Both the position numbers and the translations under genes were made by a program. The notes under the pieces are model-generated. The model searched no databases, had not been told where the DNA came from, and saw only the letters and a program-made list of their open reading frames with translations. DNA of 64,000 bases from Stakelama pacifica. GTDB taxonomy: Bacteria; Pseudomonadota; Alphaproteobacteria; Sphingomonadales; Sphingomonadaceae. The stretch is taken from positions 110,441 to 174,440 of the forward strand of contig NZ_SNWD01000009.1 of NCBI RefSeq assembly GCF_004361835.1, in the 5' to 3' direction. Shown here one piece after another: positions 17,141 to 25,780 of this stretch; positions within the stretch are counted from its first letter, which is position 1, and each line of letters starts with the position of its first letter.

Positions 17141-18342
17141 AAACCCGCCTTTTCCAGCGCCCGGTCGAGATCCTCGATCAGATCGTCGGCATCTTCCAGC
17201 CCGACATTGAAACGCAGCATGCCTTCGGAAATACCCATTTCGATGCGCTTTTCTTCTGCAACGCCCGAGTGCGTGGTCGAGGCAGGGTGCGTCATCAGCG
17301 ATCGGGAATCGCCGATATTGTTGGAAATATCAATCAGTTCCAGCGCGTCGAGCAGAGCATGCGCCTGTGTCCGCCCCTCCACTTCGAACGAGAAGATCGA
17401 TCCGCACGCCGCCATTTGCTGCATGGCAAGCGCATGTTGCGGATGGCTGGCGAGGCCGGGATGCAGGATGCGCGGCACCCGCTTTTCGAGGAAACTGCCG
17501 ACCTTCAGCGAATTCTCGCTCTGACGGCGGATGCGCAGATCGAGCGTTTCCAGCCCCTTCAGCACCACCCAGGCATTAAAGGCGCTCAGCGTCGGACCGG
17601 TATTGCGGTGGAACGGCAGCAGCACGTCGTTGATAAACGTTTCGCTGCCGCAGATCGCACCGGCAAGCACGCGTCCCTGCCCGTCCATCATCTTCGTCGC
17701 CGAATAGGCAACGACATCGGCGCCGAATTCCATCGGACGCTGCAAGGCAGACGTCGCGAACGCATTGTCCACGACGGTGGTCAGCCCGCGTTCCTTCGCA
17801 ATATCGCACACTGCCTTCAGATCGACGATGTCCATCGTCGGATTGGCGGGCGTTTCGAAGAAGAATAGTTTCGTTTCGGGCCGTACCGCGTCGATAAAGG
17901 CCTGCGGATCGCGGGCATCGACATTGGTTGCCGAAATCCCGAATTTGGGGAGCAGCGTATCGGTCAGCCAGCGGCACGATCCGAACAGCGCACGCCCGGC
18001 CACGATATGATCGCCCGCCTCCAGCTGGCAGAGCAGCGCCGCAGTCATCGCCGCCATGCCGCTCGCCGTGGCGCGGCAGGCATCGGCCCCTTCCATCAAC
18101 GCGATCCGCTGCTCCAGCATCTCGACGGTGGGATTCTGGAGGCGCGAATAGGTCATCCCCTCCTGATCGCCCGAAAAGCGCGCTGCCGCGTCCCCGGCGC
18201 AGTCATAGGCATAGCCGGAGGTGAGGAACATCGCTTCGGATGTTTCGCCCCATTCGCTGCGAGCGGTTCCGCCGCGCACCGCCTGAGTCGCGGGGCGCCA
18301 GTTGCGGGTGATATTGCGGTCCTGACCAGTTTTTCGCTTCAT
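17137..18342 (-). CDS. metZ: O-succinylhomoserine sulfhydrylase
   Basis: 401 residues from MKRKTGQDRNITRNWRPATQ. It belongs to the Cys/Met-metabolism PLP enzymes: the PLP-binding Lys is about 217 in YSATKMMDGQGRV, with SRLQNPTVEMLEQRIA and SRSLMTHPASTTH also conserved. MetZ makes homocysteine directly from O-succinylhomoserine and sulfide, an early step of methionine synthesis. The full sequence follows the alphaproteobacterial MetZ pattern rather than MetB or MetC. Divergent from the GT39 gene, overlapping apaG by four bases. Confidence 0.95.
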   Translation of the reverse strand: MKRKTGQDRNITRNWRPATQAVRGGTARSEWGETSEAMFLTSGYAYDCAGDAAARFSGDQEGMTYSRLQNPTVEMLEQRIALMEGADACRATASGMAAMTAALLCQLEAGDHIVAGRALFGSCRWLTDTLLPKFGISATNVDARDPQAFIDAVRPETKLFFFETPANPTMDIVDLKAVCDIAKERGLTTVVDNAFATSALQRPMEFGADVVAYSATKMMDGQGRVLAGAICGSETFINDVLLPFHRNTGPTLSAFNAWVVLKGLETLDLRIRRQSENSLKVGSFLEKRVPRILHPGLASHPQHALAMQQMAACGSIFSFEVEGRTQAHALLDALELIDISNNIGDSRSLMTHPASTTHSGVAEEKRIEMGISEGMLRFNVGLEDADDLIEDLDRALEKAGL

Positions 18343-18428
18343 ATGGTCGCTTTGCAGGTTCAGCGCCGGTCCCGTCAATATGATCGGTGATGGCGAGGAC
18401 GCCTGTTTGCCCCTAAACCAATGCCACA

Positions 18429-19721
18429 ATGTTTGACCGCCTTCGCGAACGCCCTGTTTTGACGGCCTTTCTTCTGGGGCTGGCTGCGCAAATTCTGTTC
18501 CTCGTCCATCTCGGCCATCCGGCGGTGCTGATGTTCGATGAACAGCATTATGTTCCCGCAGCGCGGGTGCTGCTGTCGCTCGACCATCCGGTGAATCGCG
18601 AACACCCCCTGCTGGCGAAGGAGATCATCGCCGCCGGAATCGCATTGTTAGGCGACAATCCCCTGGGCTGGCGGCTGTTTTCGACGCTGTCCGGGGCGGC
18701 GACCGTCGCCTGCGTGTACGCGATCCTGTTTCAGCTGTGCCGCGAATGGAGCACTGCCGTTGCCGGAGCGCTGTTCACCTTATGGAACCAGATGGTGTTC
18801 GTTCAGGCGCGGATCGCGATGCTCGACGGCTTTCTGGGGCTGTTCCTGACGGCGAGCGTGGCGGCGATGCTCTGGGCGATGCACGGTCCCGATGGCGGAG
18901 CGGTGAAGCGGCGGCTGGCGCTGACCGGACTGCTCCTTGGCCTTGGCGTCGCGGTGAAATGGGCGGCGGTGCCCTATGTCGCATGTGCGGGCGCCGCACT
19001 GCTGTTCCTGCGCGCGCGCGACGTGCACCGGGCCGGCAGGCCCTGGCGCGATGCCGTGTCGGCGCAGCGTCAGCGGCTATGGACCGACACCCATGCGATT
19101 ACCGCGCTGCTGATCGTCGGGCTGGTCAGCATCGCCACCTATTTCGCGACCTTCGCGCCTGCCTTTTTCTATGCCCATGACGCGATGACCTTTGCGCAGC
19201 TGATCCCCTTCCAGTTCGAAATGTGGGCGCTTCAAACGCAGATCCTTCCCGCCCATCCCTATCAGTCCGACTGGTGGAGCTGGCCGCTGATCCTGCGCCC
19301 GATCTGGTATTTCTACGCCCCCAATAACGGCGCATGGCGCGGGGTGCTGCTGATCGGCAATCCGGCGATCCTGTGGGGCGGTATCGTCGCGGTCGCCGCC
19401 TGCCTGATCCAGTGGTGGCGCAGCGGCAACGGTCCGGCACTCGGTGCAGCGGGGCTATGGATCGGATCGCTCGCCATCTGGGCGATCATCCCGAAATCGC
19501 TGGGCTTTTTCTACTATTATTACCCCAGCGCGATCTTTCTCAGCATCGCGCTCGCGCTTGCCCTTCGTCCGCTCGCGGGAAAGCGCGGGCACCGCTTTCG
19601 CACTGGCTTCATGCTGCTGTCGGCCGCGCTATTCGTGTATTTCTACCCGATCCTGTCGGCAATGCCGCTTGACGGCGAGCGGGCATTTACGCGCTGGATC
19701 TGGTTTCGCGGCTGGATTTAA
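18429..19721 (+). CDS. GT39-type (PMT-like) membrane glycosyltransferase
   Basis: 430 residues with about ten hydrophobic segments. The first loop has the acidic motif FDEQHYVPAARVLL and HPVNREHPLLAKEII, hallmarks of the protein-O-mannosyltransferase/GT39 clan, which transfers sugar from a polyprenyl-phosphate donor at the outer face of the membrane. The C-terminal soluble domain of eukaryotic PMTs is absent. The convergent neighbour encodes a polyprenyl-phosphate sugar synthase, a plausible donor-maker. The acceptor (protein or glycolipid) is unknown. Confidence 0.85.
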   Translation: MFDRLRERPVLTAFLLGLAAQILFLVHLGHPAVLMFDEQHYVPAARVLLSLDHPVNREHPLLAKEIIAAGIALLGDNPLGWRLFSTLSGAATVACVYAILFQLCREWSTAVAGALFTLWNQMVFVQARIAMLDGFLGLFLTASVAAMLWAMHGPDGGAVKRRLALTGLLLGLGVAVKWAAVPYVACAGAALLFLRARDVHRAGRPWRDAVSAQRQRLWTDTHAITALLIVGLVSIATYFATFAPAFFYAHDAMTFAQLIPFQFEMWALQTQILPAHPYQSDWWSWPLILRPIWYFYAPNNGAWRGVLLIGNPAILWGGIVAVAACLIQWWRSGNGPALGAAGLWIGSLAIWAIIPKSLGFFYYYYPSAIFLSIALALALRPLAGKRGHRFRTGFMLLSAALFVYFYPILSAMPLDGERAFTRWIWFRGWI

Positions 19722-20836
19722 GCCGTGCGCCGGCGGCCGTAGCGCCCCCAGGTGAAGCGCGAGGAAAGCGCGAAATTCCACACCGCCGCGACGATCACCC
19801 CGACCAGCGCGCTGCCCGCCCAATTGCCGTTGCGGACATCGTGCAGAAACGCCGCCACGCCGATATTGGCAACCGCTCCCAGCGAGCAGACGACGCAGAA
19901 CGACACCCACCCGTCGACCATCTGCCGCATCCCCCGAAGCCGCTGATCGCGATAGGTAAGCGCGTTGTTGAGGAAAAAGTTGAACGTCATCGCAGCGATC
20001 GTCGCCAGAATCGTCGCGGTCAGAAAACGCAGCGGCAGCACGCGGAACAGCAGCGCGAGCACGATCATATGCACCGCCGCCCCCAATGCGCCCACTGCCG
20101 AAAACATCGCGAAACGCACCGGCACATAGCGCCCGAAGCTGCGGTCATACAGCGCGATCAGATATTCGAGCGCGACGACATGATCCAGCTTGCTCTCCCC
20201 CGCCGCACGGCTGCGAAATACATAAGGCAGTTCGATGAAGTTCAGCGGGCGGCGGCTCGCCGTCAGCAGGTCGAGCAATATCTTGAACCCGATCCCCGAC
20301 AGGCCCGGCGCAAGATCGCGCACGATCTGCGTTCGGATCATGAAGAACCCGCTCATCGGATCGCTGAGATCGGCGCGCAGCACCATGCGGGCAAGCCGGG
20401 TCGCCAGGGCCGACTTGCCCCGCCGGTCGCGGTCCCAGTCGCCCGTTCCCCCGCCCGGCGCAAAGCGCGATCCGATCACCAGATCGAGTTCGGGCCGCTC
20501 GGCCAGCGCAGCGAACATGGCGGGCAGCAGCGCTTCGTCATGCTGAAGATCGCCGTCGATCACCGCGACCAGCGGCGCTGCGGTCGCGCACATCCCCTCG
20601 ACACAGGCAGTCGCAAGCCCGCGCCGCCCGATCCGTTGAATCACCCGGATGCGCGGATCGGTGCGGGCAAGCGCGCGGGCGGCATCGGCGGTGCCGTCCG
20701 GGCTGTCGTCATCGACGAAAATCGCTTCCCAGCAGCGCCCGGCAAGCGCGACGTCGAGCCGCTCGACCAGTTGGCCGACATTCGCCGCCTCGTTGAATAC
20801 GGGGATGACGACTGCCAGTTCGAGCGGGCGTGTCAC
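19718..20836 (-). CDS. GT2 polyprenyl-phosphate glycosyltransferase fused to GtrA domain
   Basis: 372 residues starting at GTG (20834-20836), overlapping the leuB stop as GTGA; the longer open frame upstream is a leuB shadow. Residues 1-235 are a dolichol-phosphate-mannose synthase-type GT2 domain ([41 protein letters not shown]). Residues about 245-372 form a four-helix GtrA-like membrane domain. Such fusions make polyprenyl-phospho-sugars and move or anchor them at the membrane. It ends in a three-base overlap with the convergent GT39 gene. Confidence 0.9.
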   Translation of the reverse strand: MTRPLELAVVIPVFNEAANVGQLVERLDVALAGRCWEAIFVDDDSPDGTADAARALARTDPRIRVIQRIGRRGLATACVEGMCATAAPLVAVIDGDLQHDEALLPAMFAALAERPELDLVIGSRFAPGGGTGDWDRDRRGKSALATRLARMVLRADLSDPMSGFFMIRTQIVRDLAPGLSGIGFKILLDLLTASRRPLNFIELPYVFRSRAAGESKLDHVVALEYLIALYDRSFGRYVPVRFAMFSAVGALGAAVHMIVLALLFRVLPLRFLTATILATIAAMTFNFFLNNALTYRDQRLRGMRQMVDGWVSFCVVCSLGAVANIGVAAFLHDVRNGNWAGSALVGVIVAAVWNFALSSRFTWGRYGRRRTA

Positions 20837-21879
20837 GCAAGCGCCGCCAGCACTGCCTCCGCCATCGCGGTGGTGGACAGCGATCCGCCGAGATCGGCGG
20901 TACGCGCGCCATCGGTGATTGCCTTTGCCACCGCCGCTTCGATCCGGTCGGCCTCCGCTGCCATGCCGAGCGAATAGCGCAGCAGCATCGCCGCCGACAG
21001 GATCGCAGCGCACGGATTGGCTTTGCCCTGCCCGGCAATGTCGGGCGCGCTGCCATGGATCGGTTCGTACATGCCGCGCCCGCCTTCGCCCGAAAGCGAG
21101 GCGGAGGGCAGCATCCCGATCGAACCGGCGCACATGCTCGCCTGATCCGACAGGATATCGCCGAACAGATTGCCGGTAACGATCACGTCGAACTGGCCCG
21201 GATCGCGCACCAGCTGCATCGCGGCATTGTCGACATACATATGGCTGAGCGTCACATCGGGATAGTCGGCCGAGACTTCGATCACGACATCGCGCCACAG
21301 CTGCGAGGTTTCGAGGACATTGGCCTTGTCCACCGAACAGAGCCGCTTTTTGCGGCGCATCGCGGTTTCGAACCCGACCCGCGCGATCCGTTCGACCTCG
21401 CGCTCGTCATAGCGCATCAGGTCATGGCCCTCGCGCAGCCCCTCCGGCGTTTTGCGATGGCCCTTTTCGCCGAAATAGACATCGCCGGTCAGTTCGCGCA
21501 CGATCATCACATCAATGCTCCGCGCGATTTCGGGGCGAAGCGAGGATGCGTCCTCCAGCCCCGCGAACAGCTTTGCCGGGCGCAGATTGGCGAACAGATT
21601 GAGTTCCTTGCGAATGCCGAGCAATGCTGCTTCGGGGCGCAGCGAGCGTTCGATCGCTTCGAATTCGGGGTCACCGATCGCGCCGAACAGCACTGCATCC
21701 GACCGCCGCGCGAGCGCGAGCGTGGCCTCCGGCAGGGGATGGCCGGTCTCGCGATAGGCAGCGCCGCCGACCGGCGCCTCCTCGAACGTGAAGTCGCCGA
21801 CGCGTTCGAGCACGCGCCGCGCCTCGCGCGTGACTTCCGGTCCGATCCCGTCGCCGGGCAATATCGCGATCAGCGGCAT
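20833..21879 (-). CDS. leuB: 3-isopropylmalate dehydrogenase
   Basis: 348 residues from [20 protein letters not shown], preceded by AAGGA; an upstream in-frame extension of 20 residues is not family sequence. It oxidatively decarboxylates 3-isopropylmalate with NAD+ in leucine synthesis. Conserved features: DIMIVREL-type substrate loop ([18 protein letters not shown]), VDKANVLE, the metal-binding [13 protein letters not shown] and the NAD-binding [20 protein letters not shown]. The start lies about 50 bases after the recO stop; the GT2 gene overlaps its end. Confidence 0.96.
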   Translation of the reverse strand: MPLIAILPGDGIGPEVTREARRVLERVGDFTFEEAPVGGAAYRETGHPLPEATLALARRSDAVLFGAIGDPEFEAIERSLRPEAALLGIRKELNLFANLRPAKLFAGLEDASSLRPEIARSIDVMIVRELTGDVYFGEKGHRKTPEGLREGHDLMRYDEREVERIARVGFETAMRRKKRLCSVDKANVLETSQLWRDVVIEVSADYPDVTLSHMYVDNAAMQLVRDPGQFDVIVTGNLFGDILSDQASMCAGSIGMLPSASLSGEGGRGMYEPIHGSAPDIAGQGKANPCAAILSAAMLLRYSLGMAAEADRIEAAVAKAITDGARTADLGGSLSTTAMAEAVLAALA

Positions 21880-21931
21880 GGCCTGTTCCTTTTGTCTGAT
21901 GATGCGCGATCCTGTGCCTGCCCGCGCGGCT

Positions 21932-22663
21932 TCACGCAACCGCCCTTTTCAGCCGGTCGATCAGCCGCTCGCGCGCGGCGAGAATATCGCGCCTGCGGTC
22001 GGTCAAAAGGTCGCGCGCCAGGAAATGCCCGGTGAGCGAAAGCCCTTCCAATATGTCTAGCCATATTGCGGAGCCGCCATCGAGCAGAAAAGCAGGAAGG
22101 CGAAAAAGCCTTTTTTCATAACCACTTGCACCGACCGTACTTACCGCGCGTCCGCTGCGTGGGCTGACATAGTTCAGATTTTCGGTCGTCCCGGTCGCGG
22201 CACAGGCCGACAGATCGAGCCCGAATCCGAGCGCGGTGAGCAGCAGCAATTCATAACGGACGAGCGCGCTTGCCCAGCCGCGGGCGCTGGGTGCAGCCTC
22301 GATCGCAGCGAACAATCCGTCGAGCGCATCGTGGATTTCGGGATAGGGCTGGCCCTCGGGCAGCACAGCGGCGGTCAGCACGCTGGCCCAGTCGAGCGCT
22401 GCTGCGGCGAGCGGTTCACCGTACAGCCCCGCCCGGCTGTGGATCAGCTCCAGCGTCAGCGCAGGCAGCGCGCCCTCGGTTCGCGCGCGCCATTCCCCCA
22501 GAATCGTATTTGCCGGTTGCAGCACGGGGCGAAGCCGCCGCGAATTGCCGCCGCGCACATAGCCGGGCTGCACCCCGGCCTGGCTAGTCAGCGCACGGAC
22601 AATCGCGCCGCTCTCGCCATGCGGACGAACCGACAGGATCAAAGCGGGAGCGCGAAACTGCAT
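21932..22663 (-). CDS. recO: DNA repair protein RecO
   Basis: 243 residues. The N-terminal OB-fold ([22 protein letters not shown]) and [22 protein letters not shown] are typical, followed by a helical domain ([25 protein letters not shown]). RecO works with RecR and RecF to load RecA onto SSB-coated single-stranded DNA. The zinc-finger cysteines seen in some RecO proteins are only partly present. First gene of the leftward recO-leuB-GT2 group. Confidence 0.92.
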   Translation of the reverse strand: MQFRAPALILSVRPHGESGAIVRALTSQAGVQPGYVRGGNSRRLRPVLQPANTILGEWRARTEGALPALTLELIHSRAGLYGEPLAAAALDWASVLTAAVLPEGQPYPEIHDALDGLFAAIEAAPSARGWASALVRYELLLLTALGFGLDLSACAATGTTENLNYVSPRSGRAVSTVGASGYEKRLFRLPAFLLDGGSAIWLDILEGLSLTGHFLARDLLTDRRRDILAARERLIDRLKRAVA

Positions 22664-22764
22664 CGCGGCAGCTATAGCCCGGTTTCCCGGCGCGGGGAAT
22701 TGCCGGGGGTGGTCGTGAGGCTGTCCGCGCGTTTTCGGTCAGAGCAAGGAGAAGAAGGGCCGCA

Positions 22765-22840
22765 CTTCGACAGGCTCAGCGCGAACGGGGTGTAGGCCGG
22801 GAGCCAAACACCTGCACCGTTCGCGCCGAGCTGCTCGAAG
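22765..22840. repeat. REP-like palindromic element
   Basis: CTTCGACAGGCTCAGCGCGAACGG on the left is mirrored, with mismatches, by CCGTTCGCGCCGAGCTGCTCGAAG on the right across about 28 bases. A second small palindrome (CCTGCC/GGCAGG, 22854-22867) follows. Such clusters resemble dispersed intergenic palindromes of sphingomonads. No gene is present between recO and the downstream transglutaminase gene. Confidence 0.6.
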
Positions 22841-22910
22841 CCTGTCCAGAGCGCCTGCCTCGGCAGGCAGGCGAAGGGGGCTGTTCTTCTCCCGCTTCAC
22901 CGCCCTTACT

Positions 22911-25709
22911 TCAGGGCGCGATGCCCCAGCGGGCATATTCCTTGTCGATTCCCGGCTGGCCGGCGCGGGCGGCGGCGATATCGGCCATGCCCTCCGTCTT
23001 GTTGCCCATCCGGTTGCGCACGACGCCGCGCATGAACATGCTGGCGGGTCGCCCCGGCGCGATGTCGAGCGCTGCGTTGAGATCGGCGAGCGCCTCTTCC
23101 ATCCGACCCATCCGGAAATAGACCATGCCCCGGCTGTCGAGCGCAGCCGAAGGCTGATCGGCAAGCTCGATCGATTTGGTGCAATCCTTCAGCGCGCCGG
23201 GAAGGTCGACATTCATCGTGCCCTTGACCCAGCAGCTCTGGTTGAACAGGCTCGGTTGCCCCGGATGCTGTTTCAGCTCGGCATCGATCGTCGCGATCGC
23301 ATCCTGCACCTTGTCCTGCCGGGTCAGCAGGTCGCTCTTCAGGATCGTCAGCGCTTCGCGGTCATCGCCGCCCAGCGCCAGCTGGTCATTGACCAGCGCC
23401 AGCCCCTTTTCGCTGTTGCCGGTGTCGGCATAGAGCAGCGCAAGCGTCGCCAGCGCCTCGACCGACCCGGGTTCCAGCTTGCGCGCCTCCTCGGCATCGG
23501 GAATCGCTTTTTCCGGCTCGCCCATGCTGCGAAGCGTATTGGCGCGAAGGAGCAGCGTATCGGCGCTGGCTTCCAGTTTGATCGCCGATCCCAGATCGGC
23601 CAGAACGCCGTCCCAGTCCTGAATTCCGCGCCGGAAATATGCGCGCACCAGATAGCTTTGCGCCTTGTCGGGCTCCTGCGCGATGACCTTCGCATAAGCA
23701 TCGCTCAGCGCGGCAAAACGCTGTTTCTTGTTCGCGTCGCGCAGAATTTCCCAATTGGCGGGATAATCCTCGGACGCGACGGCTTCGAGCAGGCGCGAAT
23801 TGGCGAGCGTCACGGCGGCGCGCGTATCAGCGATGCGATCGGCGGGTATCTCGCCGCCGCGCGAAAGTACGACATCGTCGACGCTGATCACGCCGTCTTT
23901 CAGCGTCACTTGCCGCTTCAGCCGATATCCGGCGAGCGTTTCGGGCAGGCTGGTATCGCCGTTCAGCGTGACGCCCTTTGCCTCGGGCGGCAATTCGACC
24001 CGAATATTGACTTCCTGCCCGCCGGGATCGCTCAGCTTGACCGGAATGTCGCGCCATGCGGTTCGCGCGCGATCGGGATTGAAATTGATCTCGCCGACCG
24101 CCTGATCCAGCGTCTTGCGGTAGCGATCGTTGCGCTTGTCCCAGCCGCTATCGGCGATTCCGGTCGCGTGCAGGACCACCATGCCCGAACCGTCTTTCGA
24201 CTGTTCCAGCGATTTGCTGACGATCAGCGTGTCACCGAGCACCGACGATACCGACCGGGCGATCATATCGCGCTTCTGTTCGTCATCCGCCTGCGACCAG
24301 CCGGTCGAAATCATCTCAGCCGCCGGGCCGTGAACCGCAACCGACGCTTCGTACAGCGAGGGGAAGTTCAGCCCGGCGCGCTGGTCAAGCGTTACCGACA
24401 TGCTGATATCGGGGCGTGCGGGATAGCGAAGGTCGATCTTCTCCAGCCCCGCGCCCGACGCCTGTACGGGCAGCACGGTTCCGAAATCGGGCGTATCGGT
24501 GATATCGATCAGCCGGTCGCCATTCTTCGTACCGTCGAGCCACAGCGTTTCGCCGCCGACCTTCGCACGCACCAGCACATGATTGAACGCCGCCGCACTC
24601 GGCAGGCGCTGCGGCACCAGATCGCCGAGGCCGATACTGGCGAGCACCGGCTGCGCGTCGATATCCAGCTCGTGCAGCAGAGCGAGCAGCAGCAGCGACT
24701 TGGCCTTGCAATCGCCATAGCGCATCCGCCAGGTATCGGCCGGCGATTGCGGGCGGTAATTGCCGCCGTTCATGCCGTTGAACAGATAGCGGGTCTTGTC
24801 CTGCACCAGTTGCAGCGCCAGCGCCGCGCGTGTCTTGGGGTCGCTGCTCTTCGCCTTGATCTTCTCGACCTCCGCGGCAAGGGGGCTACCCGGCGCGATC
24901 ATTCCCTTCGTATCGTAGAGCGGGGCCATCACCGAGGAAACCTGCGCCCAGCTGTCAAAGGTCGATGCTTCGAGCAGCGACAGCGGTTGATAGCGTTTGG
25001 GCGCATCGGCCGGAACTTCTTCCGGCTTTTCGAGCGGCAGCGGAATTTCGAGCACATTATAGCCGTTTGTCACCACCGGCTTTGCGGTAATCTCCCGATG
25101 CGATTTCCAGCGCAGATCGGTTCCGACGGGCCAGCTCAGCCGCACGCGTGCGAAATCGGCGCGCATCGGCTTGGTCAGCAGCGGCAGCAGCGCCTGCGCA
25201 TTGCCGCTCAGCGCCGGGTCCTTGTTCGTCGTCGACACGGTGATGTGCAGCACATCGCCGACGCGCAGTCCTTCGGCCTGCAGCGTCGCGGTCAGGATGC
25301 CGTTGATTTCCAGCTGCTCCATCGCCTCTTCGCGGCGAAGCACGCTGAATTTCTGTCCCTGCGCCAGCAAATCGATATGCTGGTCGCCGCGAATGATCTC
25401 CACGCCATGGATGATCAGGTCGCCGCCATCCGGCTGCCAGGGGAGCGCGATATTGCCCGCCTGCGCCAGCATCTGGCTGTTGGCGATGCGGATGGCATTG
25501 TCCGAATAGGTCCAGACGCGGCCGTCCTCCACCCGCTGCTGCTGATCGTAGCGCAGAAATATCGGCGACGCGTCGTTCAGATTGGTCGCATCGATCGGCG
25601 GTGCTGCCGCGATCCAGTCAGGGGCCGGCTTGTAGAGCGGAACATCGCCCGCATGGGCCGCAGCCGGTGCAAGCAGAACAACAGAAGCGGCGAACGCACG
25701 CGAAAACAT
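22911..25709 (-). CDS. Secreted DUF3857/transglutaminase-like protein with TPR repeats
   Basis: 932 residues. Signal peptide MFSRAFAASVVLLAPAAAHA, then a DUF3857 domain (about 50-250), a transglutaminase/cysteine-protease core (about 280-400) with an apparent catalytic triad Cys334 (RYGDCKAKS), His377 (FNHVLVR) and Asp392 (LWLDGT), a beta-rich region to about 640, and TPR-like helices from about 650 to the end. Homologues occur widely in Proteobacteria and Bacteroidetes with no assigned substrate. Likely periplasmic. Monocistronic, ending beside the palindromic element. Confidence 0.85.
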   Translation of the reverse strand: MFSRAFAASVVLLAPAAAHAGDVPLYKPAPDWIAAAPPIDATNLNDASPIFLRYDQQQRVEDGRVWTYSDNAIRIANSQMLAQAGNIALPWQPDGGDLIIHGVEIIRGDQHIDLLAQGQKFSVLRREEAMEQLEINGILTATLQAEGLRVGDVLHITVSTTNKDPALSGNAQALLPLLTKPMRADFARVRLSWPVGTDLRWKSHREITAKPVVTNGYNVLEIPLPLEKPEEVPADAPKRYQPLSLLEASTFDSWAQVSSVMAPLYDTKGMIAPGSPLAAEVEKIKAKSSDPKTRAALALQLVQDKTRYLFNGMNGGNYRPQSPADTWRMRYGDCKAKSLLLLALLHELDIDAQPVLASIGLGDLVPQRLPSAAAFNHVLVRAKVGGETLWLDGTKNGDRLIDITDTPDFGTVLPVQASGAGLEKIDLRYPARPDISMSVTLDQRAGLNFPSLYEASVAVHGPAAEMISTGWSQADDEQKRDMIARSVSSVLGDTLIVSKSLEQSKDGSGMVVLHATGIADSGWDKRNDRYRKTLDQAVGEINFNPDRARTAWRDIPVKLSDPGGQEVNIRVELPPEAKGVTLNGDTSLPETLAGYRLKRQVTLKDGVISVDDVVLSRGGEIPADRIADTRAAVTLANSRLLEAVASEDYPANWEILRDANKKQRFAALSDAYAKVIAQEPDKAQSYLVRAYFRRGIQDWDGVLADLGSAIKLEASADTLLLRANTLRSMGEPEKAIPDAEEARKLEPGSVEALATLALLYADTGNSEKGLALVNDQLALGGDDREALTILKSDLLTRQDKVQDAIATIDAELKQHPGQPSLFNQSCWVKGTMNVDLPGALKDCTKSIELADQPSAALDSRGMVYFRMGRMEEALADLNAALDIAPGRPASMFMRGVVRNRMGNKTEGMADIAAARAGQPGIDKEYARWGIAP

Positions 25710-25780
25710 CAGGCCCCCAAAAAACAGTCCATCTTCGGGTCAGCGTAACGGCCGCACGAACCGCCGCAAGGGGGCATCGC

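Noticed and set aside
18343..18428. Possible SAM-II or SAM-V riboswitch before metZ
   Set aside because: metZ often has one in alphaproteobacteria, but the 86-base leader lacks the conserved pseudoknot sequences.
20837..21298. A 154-codon N-terminal extension of the GT2 glycosyltransferase
   Set aside because: It runs inside leuB in another frame; the GT2 domain starts cleanly at the GTG that overlaps the leuB stop.
22739..23164. A 141-codon leftward open frame over the palindromic repeat
   Set aside because: It overlaps the end of the transglutaminase gene out of frame and the repeat region; no protein character.
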